Shown here piece after piece: positions 1 to 10,704 of a stretch of DNA of 64,000 bases. The notes beneath the pieces are model-generated. The model saw only the letters and a program-made list of their open reading frames with translations, did not search any database and was not told the DNA's origin. Origin of the DNA: Blasia pusilla (taxonomy: Eukaryota > Marchantiophyta > Marchantiopsida > Blasiales); NCBI GenBank assembly GCA_050084515.1, contig CM114271.1, positions 66,092,001 through 66,156,000 on the forward strand. The letters are read 5' to 3'. The position numbers and the translations under genes were made by a program. The number at the start of each line of letters is the position of its first letter. The stretch's first letter is position 1.

Positions 1-3000
1 AGCGGTCCCGTTGGGGGACGAGAAGGTGGAGTTGCCCGTGGAGGATGTAGAGTCCCACCACCTAGACGCGTCGAGGGAGACGTCAGGCATGAGGTTGGGA
101 TGGCTGCTTAGATACAAAAACTACATGAGCAGATTTCCACTGTGGCATTGAGGTTACCCGATGCTGGATCTATGGCATCGACATCATATGGAGCAGCCAA
201 AGATATGGAGGATAATGGTTGGATGTGTCGGCTTGTCCAGATGGAGGCCCCCATACTTGTGACGCATGGAGCACCTGAAGAGTTGGATCCATAGCGGGGG
301 GAAGCCAAGAAACAAACTAGGCTTCCTTAGTGTTTCACGTTGTCCGAGGCGATGAGGACCCCATTGATGGGTCCGGATCAAATGTCTGTCGTAGCTAAAA
401 TGTCCGCTCTTACTAAAAAAAAAACTCTCGACACGACAACATCAAGAAGTGATTCGAGATAACCTTGAGGATATCAATGAAGCAATGGCATGTGTCCAAC
501 ATATGGCAAGTGTGTATGAAGAAGGAAGATAGGTGATTGCTTCCACGAACACAAGATGGCTATGCAGCAGAAAGGTTTAATCAAAATGAAGAGGTAGAAT
601 TACTAAACGGGAAAAACAAAAAGGATTGAGAAACTTCCTCAAATTATAGAGTTGAGGATAGGAAAATATGATGAAGAGTTGGAGTTGAATGTCATTTGAT
701 TAGCACATTATGATGTTATCTTAGGGATGCCTTGGATGGAACAATACATTTGAGAGATAAATTGGAGAAACCGATTGTGTAATCTACTTTTGAGCACTTA
801 ATCAACAAATAGTAAAGAACAAATACCCATTACCAAAAACCTAGTACAACCAAATTCACCAATCTCAACTTAAGAACTTATTACAACCAAATTCGAATTG
901 CGGATGAAGATATGCCAAAGGCTACGTCTTGTACTAGATATGGATATTGTCGTGCACATACATATTGCTACACAACATACATCGCTAGTCACATCTACAC
1001 CACACAACACCGATCTTCCCCACACACGGGTCGATCCACACATGTATAAAAATAAACTCATACATATACATGGAGATCACGCAACAAAAATAAAGAGTAG
1101 TAAAAATGGCACACCCGGCCTCAAACTCCACTCCTCTATCTACATCAGCATAACGAGCCTTGTCCATCCCGCGCTATCAAGGAATCCGGACGCTAGCAAC
1201 CTAGTCCTATCTCACACACATACAAGAGAGGTGCTCCAACGGCCCAACATGAGAAATATGGCTTAGGAAAGCCATCCTCCTCTCTTATATAAGGTTGGGA
1301 AGAGCAAAAGGCTCTTCCCCTTAAAATAATCATCCCCTTGGTAACCTGCGCGCACATGTTACCAGGGGCGGGTGACCTGGTCAACAAGTTACCCCGCTAT
1401 GAAAGACCTCAACAGGAAAGTTGACAGAAACGAGGTTCCTCACACAATGAACCTATCCTCAACCTCATCCAATACCGTGGGACAAAGTTACACTCAAGAT
1501 AGTCCGCTGGCTCCTACGCCCTATCCACGATAGATATTGGCCTATCGGCTACTCATACGTGATAATACCTTTAATATTTAGTTATATGAAAAGACCTTCA
1601 AATCTTACAAGATAACAATTTGTATGCTAAAGCTTCTAAATATAAGTTCAAAAAGATAGAAGTTTATTATCTAAGATACCGAGTAAGCATAAAATACATT
1701 CAAGTGATGAGTAAGAAGATAGAAACGATCTAAAACATGAGTGGGCTTGAGGATCAAACTCAATTCAAAAGTTTTTATGATTAACAAAATTCTATTGAAG
1801 ATTTTGTCAGAGGTTTTGCTGGAATCACACATACAATCATTGGCATCCTTACTAGGAAAATGATAAAAATAGAATTGGGATACATCATAAGAGATTTTTT
1901 TCAATTATTAAAAGATGCCTTGATCAAATTCCATATTTTGAAGTGGTATATATGACCCAAATCGATGTATCAAGTTGGCCATAGATGCAACATGTACTAC
2001 CATTGAAGAACTATTACAACAATCATATTGGGAAGATTGATGGCATCCTATTGCTTTCTTTTCTCGCGAGTTGTTGTCAACGGAGCAAAACTACCATATA
2101 ATCCAACGAGAAAAAATTTGCTATTGTATTGGCAACTAAGAATTGAAAACACTATTTTGGCAATAAGGAATCTGTGGTGGAGCCCGATTACAAGCCTCTG
2201 ATCTACCTAGAGGTCCCAAAAGGAGCTATCCAAACGCCAAATAATCGCGATAATAATTCACCATGAAAACTTTTCTATGTTGAAGGAAAGAAGAAATTTG
2301 TGAACGCCTTGACTCGAATGCTATAAAAGAATAATATGTATGCATTAGATATTTACTCTAGTTGATGGAGAACATTGACCAAAGAAATAAAGGAGGATGA
2401 AGAAAATGCAGTTGCTATTCAAGCCAACAAAACACGCAAGTCGCAAGAATTGGTTTTACATAAAGGTAAAGTATGGATCCCATAATATCCACACTTATAT
2501 ACTTAAATATTATCTAAGGCTTACGACACAATCATTACGGGTCATATGGGAGTTGAAAAAACCTTACAGGGGTTACAACGGGCATATTATTGGCCCAAAA
2601 TAAGAGACGATGTTGACGCATATGTAAGGAGTTGTATGATTTGTCAAAAAATTAATGTTAGTAACACAAAACCAACAGGATTGTTATAGCCTATCCCAAC
2701 ATCTAAAAAACATTGGAAACAAGTCATTGTGGCGAGCATCCTTTGATCCCTTATAATCTCACTCAAATAGGGAAACTTCCCTGAGACTCTACAAAAGGTA
2801 GCAATAGTTAATGAGTTTGTGGATCAAAATCTAGAAAGGAGTTTAGCTTGCTAAGGAGAAGTTGGCTATTGCTCAAAGTCGACAAAAATAAATATGCAGA
2901 TTATCGTCGTCGAGATGTCAAGCTTTTTTTTAAGGGGCCCCATAAGGCTCGATTAGCAACAACAAATTCATTGTTATTATGTGTTTGTAAGTTTAATCCT

Positions 3001-3400
3001 CGGTATATTAGGCCTTTCACTATCTTATAGAAAGTGGGTGTCATTGCGTATAAGCTATACCTATTGACGCATATAAAAATCCATTATGTGTTTTATATTT
3101 TTCTTCTTCGACGTTTTATCCCACTTCTGAAACTATTTGAGGACAATATTTTCCCTTCATCACTTCCTCAAATGGTAGAAGATTATGAAGAACTTGAAAA
3201 AGAACGTATCTTGAAAAAATGCACTCGAAGAACTCATCACCGATAAGTTGAATACTTGGTCCAATATAATGGAATTAAAGGATATCCATTATTTGATACC
3301 ACATGGGAATACTCAACCAACTTGGCAAATCCACCATTGATAATGTAGATCTTTGAAAATTATCACAATAAGGACGTTGTATCTTAAATGCAGGGAGGTT
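1..3400 (+). mobile_element. Decayed Ty3/gypsy chromovirus, copy A
   Basis: This is the remnant of a chromovirus polyprotein gene, broken by many stops and frameshifts. In order on the + strand one can read: the end of the aspartic protease near 700-745 (LAHYDVILGMPW); reverse transcriptase connection and RNase H near 1780-2330 (IAFFSRELLSTEQNYH at about 2055-2100); the integrase H2C2 zinc finger near 2540-2665 (GHMGVEKTLQGLQRAYYW, then CMIC); the integrase C-terminal part near 2850-3170; and a chromodomain near 3240-3345 (VEYLVQYNGIKGYPLF). The central RT is largely missing, and a foreign LTR interrupts the element at 948-1555. The first 420 bases are GC-richer and were not recognised; they may be gag. 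The copy continues into the LTR at 3401. The family assignment is firm because four domains occur in the right order; the left boundary is outside or unclear. Confidence 0.85.
948..1555 (-). repeat. Solo LTR of the second gypsy family
   Basis: This 608-base block matches 43630-44246 along its whole length with small gaps and substitutions. The latter lies directly downstream of the integrase of a - strand gypsy element, which identifies the block as an LTR and gives its orientation. On the - strand it begins TGAGTAGCC and ends CACGACA (TG...CA) and contains a TATA box (rc of 1283-1292). No internal domain of that family flanks it here, so it is a solo LTR. It sits between the protease and the RNase H of chromovirus copy A and so was probably inserted after A. 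I see no clear 5-base target duplication, in keeping with age. Confidence 0.75.
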
Positions 3401-3765
3401 TGTAACCATCATTTGTTAGTCATAGATAGTTTAGAGTCTAATAATTGTACCGCATAAATGAGAAGGAACTTACCAAAAAGAGAAAAGACAAACAAATATG
3501 TAATAAATATGAGAATAGGGCCATAGGTTGGTGAAAAATAAGATAATGATGAGGTTGAGGATAAATGCAATAAGATGAGATAAGGACATTAGATTCCAAA
3601 GAAGATCGTCTCATCGTATGAGAATATACATCTGCTATGAGGATGGGTATTGGCAATTTATCTTTATTATACCTATCTCTAAGTATATAAAGGAAAAGGA
3701 TAGGTCTCGAAAAGCATTTTACCTTTTAACAACTCTAGAGTGATCTTATGAGCTTGAGAGTTACA
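3401..3765 (+). repeat. Chromovirus LTR shared by copies A and B
   Basis: The block starts TGTAACC and ends GAGAGTTACA, giving the TGTAAC/GTTACA inverted termini expected of an LTR. It has a TATA-like GTATATAAAGG near 3685 and is homologous along its length to 5829-6210 and, inverted, to 21312-21686. A purine-rich stretch (GCAGGGAGGT) just before it resembles a polypurine tract. It is both the 3' LTR of copy A and the 5' LTR of copy B. Downstream, the primer-binding site is eroded (A then TGGAGGAGATCG, where the inverted copy has TGGTATCAAAGC). Confidence 0.85.
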
Positions 3766-5828
3766 ATGGAGGAGATCGTTGATTGAAAGGGGTCAAGAAA
3801 TTATATGGAGCGGGATGAAACAAGGGCTATTACAAATTTCCAAGTTGTGAATTTAATCTTGATTTCTAGAATAAAACATTGGAGATTGGAGCAAAAAGGT
3901 AGTGTGGAGAACCAAATTGAGGAATTTTGCTACTTACGAATAAAACGTTGCGACATGAGTGGGAGTAAAGCTCTTGATCTATTGAAAAGAGGCTAGAAGA
4001 GGAAGTTGCATCATGAAATGATTCGATATGACCTCAAGGAAATCAATGAAGCAATCGCGTGTGCTTAATGTATAGCAAATATATATGAAAGAGAAGGAGA
4101 GATTGTTGTTTCCATGAACAACCACTATGGGCATATATCCATGGAGTTGTCAAGCATGAGATGGTTATGCATTATGAATATTTGATGGAAGGGTTATAAT
4201 AGAGATATATTGGAACCCCAATCTATAAGGGGTTGCTCCTTGAATGCACGGGGTTCCTAAAGGAGGGAGAGAATTAGAAGTAGGCCAAAATGTCACATTG
4301 TCAATCATCTAGGAGGGGAACATATGCCTAAAGATGACGAAGAAGGAGGACCTCGAGGAAATGCCACCCGCTAGTAATCTTTCATCGCGTGATTTACTGA
4401 TTCCTCATAAAGGAGGAAAGGAGAGGATCAACACAAACCCATGGAAAGAAATGATTTGAAGATAAGAGAAACGTGTCTTATTATCATAGATGGAAAAGTA
4501 GGAGGATCCCTTATTATAGTGTTGATTGATCCTGATGCGATAGAAAACTTCATTTTAATAATCATAATTATGAATTTGGGCTGAGCTTTAGGAAGGAATC
4601 AAAATAGAATGTATTAACATATGAGAAATTATAAAGAATTATTAAGCTTCTTCAAAGTGTAGAGTTGAGGATAAGGATGTATTATGAAGACTTGGAGTTG
4701 AAGCTCATTTAATTAGCACATTATGATATTATCTTGGGAATGCCTTCGATGGAACTATATAATCTAGAGGTAGATTGGTGGGAAGAAATTATGAAGACTC
4801 AAGAGTGGAAGCTTTAGGGAGACAGAGTTAATCAGATTCTCCTAAAACCCTTTCCCTATATGTAATAGGAAAAAATATCATCAAACATCAAGATGTATAT
4901 TTTATTGGTTTAATAAGAGATATTGGTGGTTCGAAAACATATTCAAAGCTACCATATGAGTTAAGAGAAATATTGAAGGAATATAAGAATGTATTCCCAT
5001 AAAACTTACAATCAAGATTATCACCCAAGTGAAGGGATAGGCAGATTGAAAGAGCTAATTGTACCAATGAGGATATGATTCGAGCCCCAATCATTAAAGA
5101 TGAGACTTATTGTTACTATTGGTATAGTTCTTGTACAGTAATTATACAAACTCTTCCAATGAAGCAACGTCCTTCTTTTTAATATGCGACGAGCATCCCT
5201 TGATCCCTTCTTATCTTAGATGGAGAAACTTCTGATAAAATCTAAAAAGGTAGTAGAAATTAATGAGTTTGTGGATCATGTTCCATAAGAAGTTCAACTT
5301 ACTAAGAAGAAGTTGGCTGTTATCCAAAATTGACAAAAAATATGTAGATGCTCATCGTCGAGAGGTATAACTTTATGAAGGGCAAAAATTTTGGCTAGCA
5401 ACAACCAATTTATCATTAGTAAGTGTACGTAAGCTTAATCTTTGTTATATTGGACCTTTCACCATACTACAAAAAGTGGGTATCATGGCGTATAAGCTAG
5501 ATCTATCCACACATATAAAAATCCATCGTGTGTTTCATGTCTCTTTTCTTCAGTCCTTTATTCCACGTCCTAAAAGATTTTGGAACAATATTTGCCCTCC
5601 ACCACTACCTCAAATGGTAGAAGATTATGAATAATTTGAAGTGGAATGCATCTTAAAAGAACGGATGTGAGGAGCTTATGGCCAACGAGTCGAATAATTG
5701 GTCTAATGAAAATGATATCTATTTTTTGAAGCCACGTAGTAACCCTTTCCCAACTTGGTCAATGCACCACTAATAATGCAAGACTTTGAAAGTTCTCATA
5801 ATAAGGACACTATCTCTAAAATGAGGGT
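3766..5828 (+). mobile_element. Decayed Ty3/gypsy chromovirus, copy B (internal)
   Basis: This is the internal part of a second copy of the family of copy A, shorter through deletion. Readable parts are: a gag or linker region near 3990-4120, homologous to 430-530 of copy A; protease near 4660-4780 (LAHYDIILGMP); the region just before RT near 4930-5030 (LPYELREILKEYKNVFP); then a jump straight to the integrase C-terminal part near 5290-5610 (VRKLNLCYIGPFTILQKVG, HRVFHVSFLQSFIPRP) and a ruined chromodomain near 5680-5790. Most of RT, RNase H and the integrase core are missing. Stops occur in every domain, so it is not functional. Its 3' end carries a short purine-rich tract (AAAATGAGGGT) right before the LTR at 5829. 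Confidence 0.85.
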
Positions 5829-6210
5829 TGTAACCACCCTTTATTATTCATGGTTAATTTAGAGTCCATACCATGTAACACATAAGTGGGAAAGAACCCA
5901 AAAGAATTAGGAAAGATAAATAACAAGTATAAAGATAAGAATGACCACACAAGTTGGTGAAAAGTAAAATAAGGATTAGAGCATGGATAAATATGATAAG
6001 ATAAGATAAAGATATTAGACTCAAAAGGTAAGGACATTAGACTCAAAAGAATATCCTCTCATGCTAAGAGAAGATGCCACATGGGATAAGGATGGGTAGA
6101 ACTATTTTTCCTTCATTGTACATATATCTAAGAATATAAAGGAAAAAGGAGAGGTCTTGAGGGATATTTTACCTTTGTGCAATAGTGGCTTTATGAGCTT
6201 GAGAGTTACA
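5829..6210 (+). repeat. Chromovirus 3' LTR of copy B
   Basis: This 382-base block starts TGTAACC and ends GAGAGTTACA, has a TATA-like segment (AATATAAAGG) near 6130, and is homologous to the LTRs at 3401-3765 and, inverted, 21312-21686. It closes the two-copy array on the right. A short internal duplication near 6010-6050 (the segment around ATTAGACTCAAAAG occurs twice) explains much of the greater length compared with 3401-3765. Confidence 0.85.
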
Positions 6211-9200
6211 TAATCTCCATGTAGTGACCAAATTTAGACATAAATAATCTTTGGATAAAGACTTTATATTTCTTATGAGGGATGACATATAGTTCATGTG
6301 AAATATGTATTATGTCTACTTTTTTCACTTGTAATGTGACATTTGTAATGAATTCTGATAACTCTTCATTCATTTATCTTGAAAAGATTATGATCCTACT
6401 TCTTATATAAATATATCTCTCAAAAATTGTATGAAGCACTTGTAGTGTCTATCATCAATTTTAACACTTTTTTGTATTTCAAGGCATATTGGACTTGAAC
6501 TTTAATAAAGTTCTTTACTTAATAAGTATCCATGTTCTTCCAAGTTATGTAAACTCCATACACCTTACAAGTATTCCTAAAAGATCAACAAACATATTTT
6601 AAAGTTATAGTTTGAATATATTACTAATATCTAATGAAACATATAATGCACCAATATCTTGGAAATTCCAAGAAATGTGTTAGACTTGTCTCTTTCTTAC
6701 ACTTATAGCTTCAAGCCACAATATGTTTTTCCAATTCCAAACCATCATAGTTCAATATCTACTTTAAAATACACGTTTACATAGATGACTTTAGTAGTTT
6801 GACAACCATGTATTAACGAAATTTACTTTTATCTACGATGAAAATTCATTTACATATATTGGGTAAAGTAATCTATATCTAGAACATATATTCACTTAGT
6901 TCTTCCGCTTCAAGTTGCTTATATCGAATCATACATATCGAGAACTATTAAGTTTTATAATTTATTTAGAAAATTTAATCTAATATGTGTTTAATATTCA
7001 TTCTGCACCTTTTCTTTATAATTTATGATTTTTTTGATGAGTTTAAATAAAAATTATTTTATCTCAAGAATGCACAATGCATTATGCATAAGAGCATATT
7101 TAGCTCAACGTTGATTGTCTTCCGAATGAAGGAATTATTCATACATATCTAAGAGAAATCTCGAACACATACTTCTTCGAGACTACTTCCACATCGATTG
7201 TGTTTGAAGATTGAAGTATTGATCATTCACTTATGAAACTTGAATGGATCACAAGGACAAGCAAACGAGACAAAATTGGTGATTTTTGGATTCATGAAAA
7301 TTTGGTAAATGTTGAAATCATCATACGAAAGAATATTGGAGATCAAATTTGTATGATCCCAGCTTAAAGGCCTTAAGTTGCAGTTTCTCCGGTGGTGCTT
7401 GCAGAACTACATATTTTGTTCAAAGGCACCAAAGTGCTCCAACGAATTCCTCAAGTGGCATGGACCAATAGAATTCAAGAAATGTCTCTAGGACTAGGAT
7501 TTCTGGTCACTTGCCAACGCTATGTACATGCTGCGCGGTTTCGTATCAAAGTCTCTTTGTGGCCGTCGTTATTACTTATCACACATTCGAGCCTTAGTCT
7601 TCATTACAACATCCGTTTTATGGTTTCGTGCTTGTCATTATAAAGGTTTGTATTAATTGCCTTTGTATTGTAGCATCCTTTATATGTCGTAGTATATAAG
7701 ACTTGATGTAAAAGCTAAATGCTCAACCCAAATGGCCCTCAAAGATAGAATATTAAGGCATTAATGCCATTTTGTTAAAAGAATGACCTTACAATCATCA
7801 TTACATTTGGTTCCCATCGGATCAATATAGTATGTTCGGTGGTTACTATACTCTCCCATGCCTATATAGTATCTCCATGTGGTTTGTATTGCCTTCGTAG
7901 TATCTTCTTGGTGAAGGCCTAAATTGGTTTCTTTTGTGGTTTGTATTATATATTGAAGACTACTATACATAAAATTATATGTTAATTTATAAGATTTAAA
8001 AAAAATATTTCATAGTATAGTTTTTTATAATCTATCTGTACACTTATATTTTTGTATTATCATGTTTTAATAATACCCCATCCCACTTTTGGGGCCGCTA
8101 CAATAGTTATCTTGCCTAATCCATTGATTACATTTGATTATGGTTTGTTTTCTGATTCATGTAGATTTAGATTCCATTTTTATCCAACTTTCATTAGGAT
8201 TATTAACAAGTTTCAAAATCAAACTCTACAAAATTTGGAATTACTTACCTACCCATATGTTATGTATTGGATAATTATATGTTGCATTATCTAGAGTAGG
8301 ATAAGGAGGTTCTATCCACATTACAATTGGAAGTGATACATATTCAATTTTTTTTTAAAATTACATATATTAAAAAAGTATTTGATAAAATAAAATATTT
8401 TTTTCCAAATGCATATTTACATGTCTTGTTGTTGTTCAATACATAAAGATATCCCACTTTCAGTCGTTACACTTATTACAAACTTAACATAAAAGTGTTT
8501 GAGACACATTCTTTTTACAACTTCTTGGTCAAAGAATAGAGAATTTTATTTTTTATTTTTGAAAAAGGAGCTTTAGACAACGAGGAATTTTATAATGATA
8601 CCATTTTGTTTTAAATAAATGAGAAGATTATGGTTGGAAAGAGACGTCTGACGGTCTAAATCCCCAACCGTGCCGTAGAAAAGGTGCTCGTGGGACTACG
8701 TCCATGGATGTAACTCTGCAAGTACGGAGCTTTTAGAACGTCCACTAAATCCGGATTACACAAACCTCCTGCGACGTGCGACGTCCTTACTCCATGAAGG
8801 AACTCACTCCAACGTGCGACGTATATGGTCCCGATGTATTGCGACGAAAATCCAGTTCGTCACTCACACACGTCGATCGTGTGTATGGACGGCTCATCGT
8901 CGTCGTGGACACCGTTTTCAAATCCAAGAACCGCGACGATCCTGCCAGGTCGGAAACCCGAGGTCCTTACTCACACCCGCCGTCCACCTGGTCGGGTGAC
9001 CAAATACAGATGTTCCGTGGGTCGGGGGTGACGGGCTTGGACGAGCGTATGGGCCGGGCGCTCCAGCCCATCTTGCCCGTCCGCGGGGCGCAGTGAGGGC
9101 CCAGGATTAGCCCACGTCAGCGAATCTCGGCCGCGCTTTGGAGCAGAGTTGATTGATACCTCGTCCAGTAGCTAGTTCCTGCGGTAGCGATGGAGTCAGT

Positions 9201-9340
9201 ACTAGAGTAAACTGGTGCAGGACAGAGAAACGGAAAGCGATGGAAAGGGAAAAAGAAAGGGGTTGTGCCAGTAAATTGGCGCAGGGCGTGGGAAGAGTAG
9301 TAGCTACAGCATAGGCTAAAAGGGAGGAAGGGACGAAGAA
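6211..9340. other. Intergenic, no gene recognised
   Basis: From 6211 to about 8640 the sequence is AT-rich with short, broken reading frames and no domain I can name. From about 8640 to 9340 it turns GC-rich and CpG-rich. There, all three + frames are partly open (the longest is 106 codons at 8776-9096), but the three overlapping frames encode unrelated low-complexity peptides, so no protein is called. The GC-rich block could be a gene fragment or an old regulatory region. Confidence 0.5.
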
Positions 9341-9352
9341 AGAACGAAGTAG

Positions 9353-9539
9353 TGTGAGCACAAGTTTAAATTGTCTAACAAAATTCATTTAAAAAAATTA
9401 TTTTCATATAACCTGAAATTGTAGGAGGAGAGGAGTTTGTAAAGTGTGAGCACAAGTTTAAATTGTCTAACAAAATTCATTTAAAAAAAATAATATTTTC
9501 AGATATCCTGAGATTGTAGGAGGAGAGGAGTTTGTAAAA
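9353..9539. repeat. Tandem duplication, period about 92 bp
   Basis: Two adjacent copies (9353-9444 and 9445-9539) begin TGTGAGCACAAGTTTAAATT and end near AGGAGTTTGTAAA. They differ by a few substitutions and by 3 extra bases in the A/T-rich middle of the second copy. No coding potential is seen. It is a recent local duplication next to a Helitron-like end. Confidence 0.9.
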
Positions 9540-9572
9540 TGAAAACGCCCGTTCTCATAATTTATATTTTAA

Positions 9573-9694
9573 TCTATATTAGAAGAGGGGGGTTTGTTGA
9601 CACGTGTATGAGAGCATTTAACTAAATACTAACAAAAAGAACTAAAGGTACTAAGGGATTTTTTCATCCGCGCATGGTGCGGGCAAGATGATAG
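9573..9694 (+). mobile_element. Possible short Helitron
   Basis: The block begins TCTATATTAGAAGAGG directly after an A, much like the TCTATATTATTATGGGAG start of the clear Helitrons at 51-54.6 kb. It ends with a GC-rich hairpin (CGCGCATGGTGCGGGC) followed by AAGATGATAG. The last four bases (ATAG) depart from the usual CTRR. At 122 bases it would be a short non-autonomous copy. The termini are suggestive, and the interior does not match the other copies. Confidence 0.4.
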
Positions 9695-10704
9695 ACGAAT
9701 TCAAAAAGTTAGAAACGTAATGATCCCATAGTGGGTCGAGGGAGGCCCTTTAAAATTCATTCCATAGAAATAATATCAATCATTCTTGAGAAACATGGAA
9801 GGCTTTTACCCATGGCTTCAACCTTAGCCCGCCCCATATGTTATCTGAAATATTGGAAGGCAATACTCAAGACAATTCACTTTTCCAATGGAGAAGACGA
9901 GCACTCTCAAGGAAAGTGTTGAACCTCTCCCTTTAGTCATGTACATTTCAATGACTAGTGAGCCGAACCCATGGTGAAGAAAGTGTCAAACCTCTCCCTA
10001 GTAGTCCCATACATTTCCATGACTAATGGGCCGAATCCATACCCTTCGTAAAAAATATAGCGTTTCTCGTCACGGGTAATCTCCCATGGCCTCCACACGT
10101 GCCCAAAAAATTTCCTCCACAAAATCTTTAACTAGCACCTCAAACTCAGCAGGAATGAGGGACTCTTGTATGAAATAGTGCTCTCTCTCTCCACCAACAA
10201 TATAGACAACCACTCGTATGGGGCCTGTCACACCCATTTGTGATTGTCGAGCCAAACTCACACATGGAGGGACGAAATCGGAAGGACAGAGATTTGTGCA
10301 CTACTACTTTGTAGACGGTAACAACGAGGAGGGTCAGAGGAATTGGCAGGGAGGAAAAGGTCGGTGCTGTGCTGTAGAGTGCGACGGTGTGGCGACAGTA
10401 GTCATGATTGGCAAGGTGCACACGTCACGCTATCCGGCACCCGCTTCGTAACAAAAAGTGTTGGCAGAACGAGCGTGTGCAATGGTGTGGTCCAAAGAGA
10501 AGGAAGTGTCCGGGTCTTGAGAAGAAGTGTCGAGGTTTGTGTCTGGGTAGGCAGGGCAGAGCGGTGATCAGGACGAGAAAGAACGGAACAGAAGGGAAGG
10601 GAAGGGCAGGAGAATAGGATCGGAGGTGGGGGGGGTAGTTAAAGCAGGGTCTGTGTTGGAGTGAGTACAGCGGGGATTGAACAGAATAGGCACAGGAGGG
10701 CAAC
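9695..10704. other. Upstream region of the Yippee-like gene
   Basis: There is no recognisable protein here. The last 500 bases before the start codon at 10705 are purine-rich on the + strand (runs of GGAAGGGAAGG near 10597 and a G run near 10629), which fits a 5' untranslated region or core promoter. No clear TATA box was picked out. Confidence 0.35.

Noticed and set aside
898-1266. 122-codon + strand frame
   Set aside because: It is a translation of the antisense of the solo LTR; the same frame occurs in the LTR at 43.6 kb.
8776-9096. 106-codon frame in a GC-rich island
   Set aside because: Three overlapping + frames are open in the same place and encode unrelated low-complexity peptides; no family resemblance.
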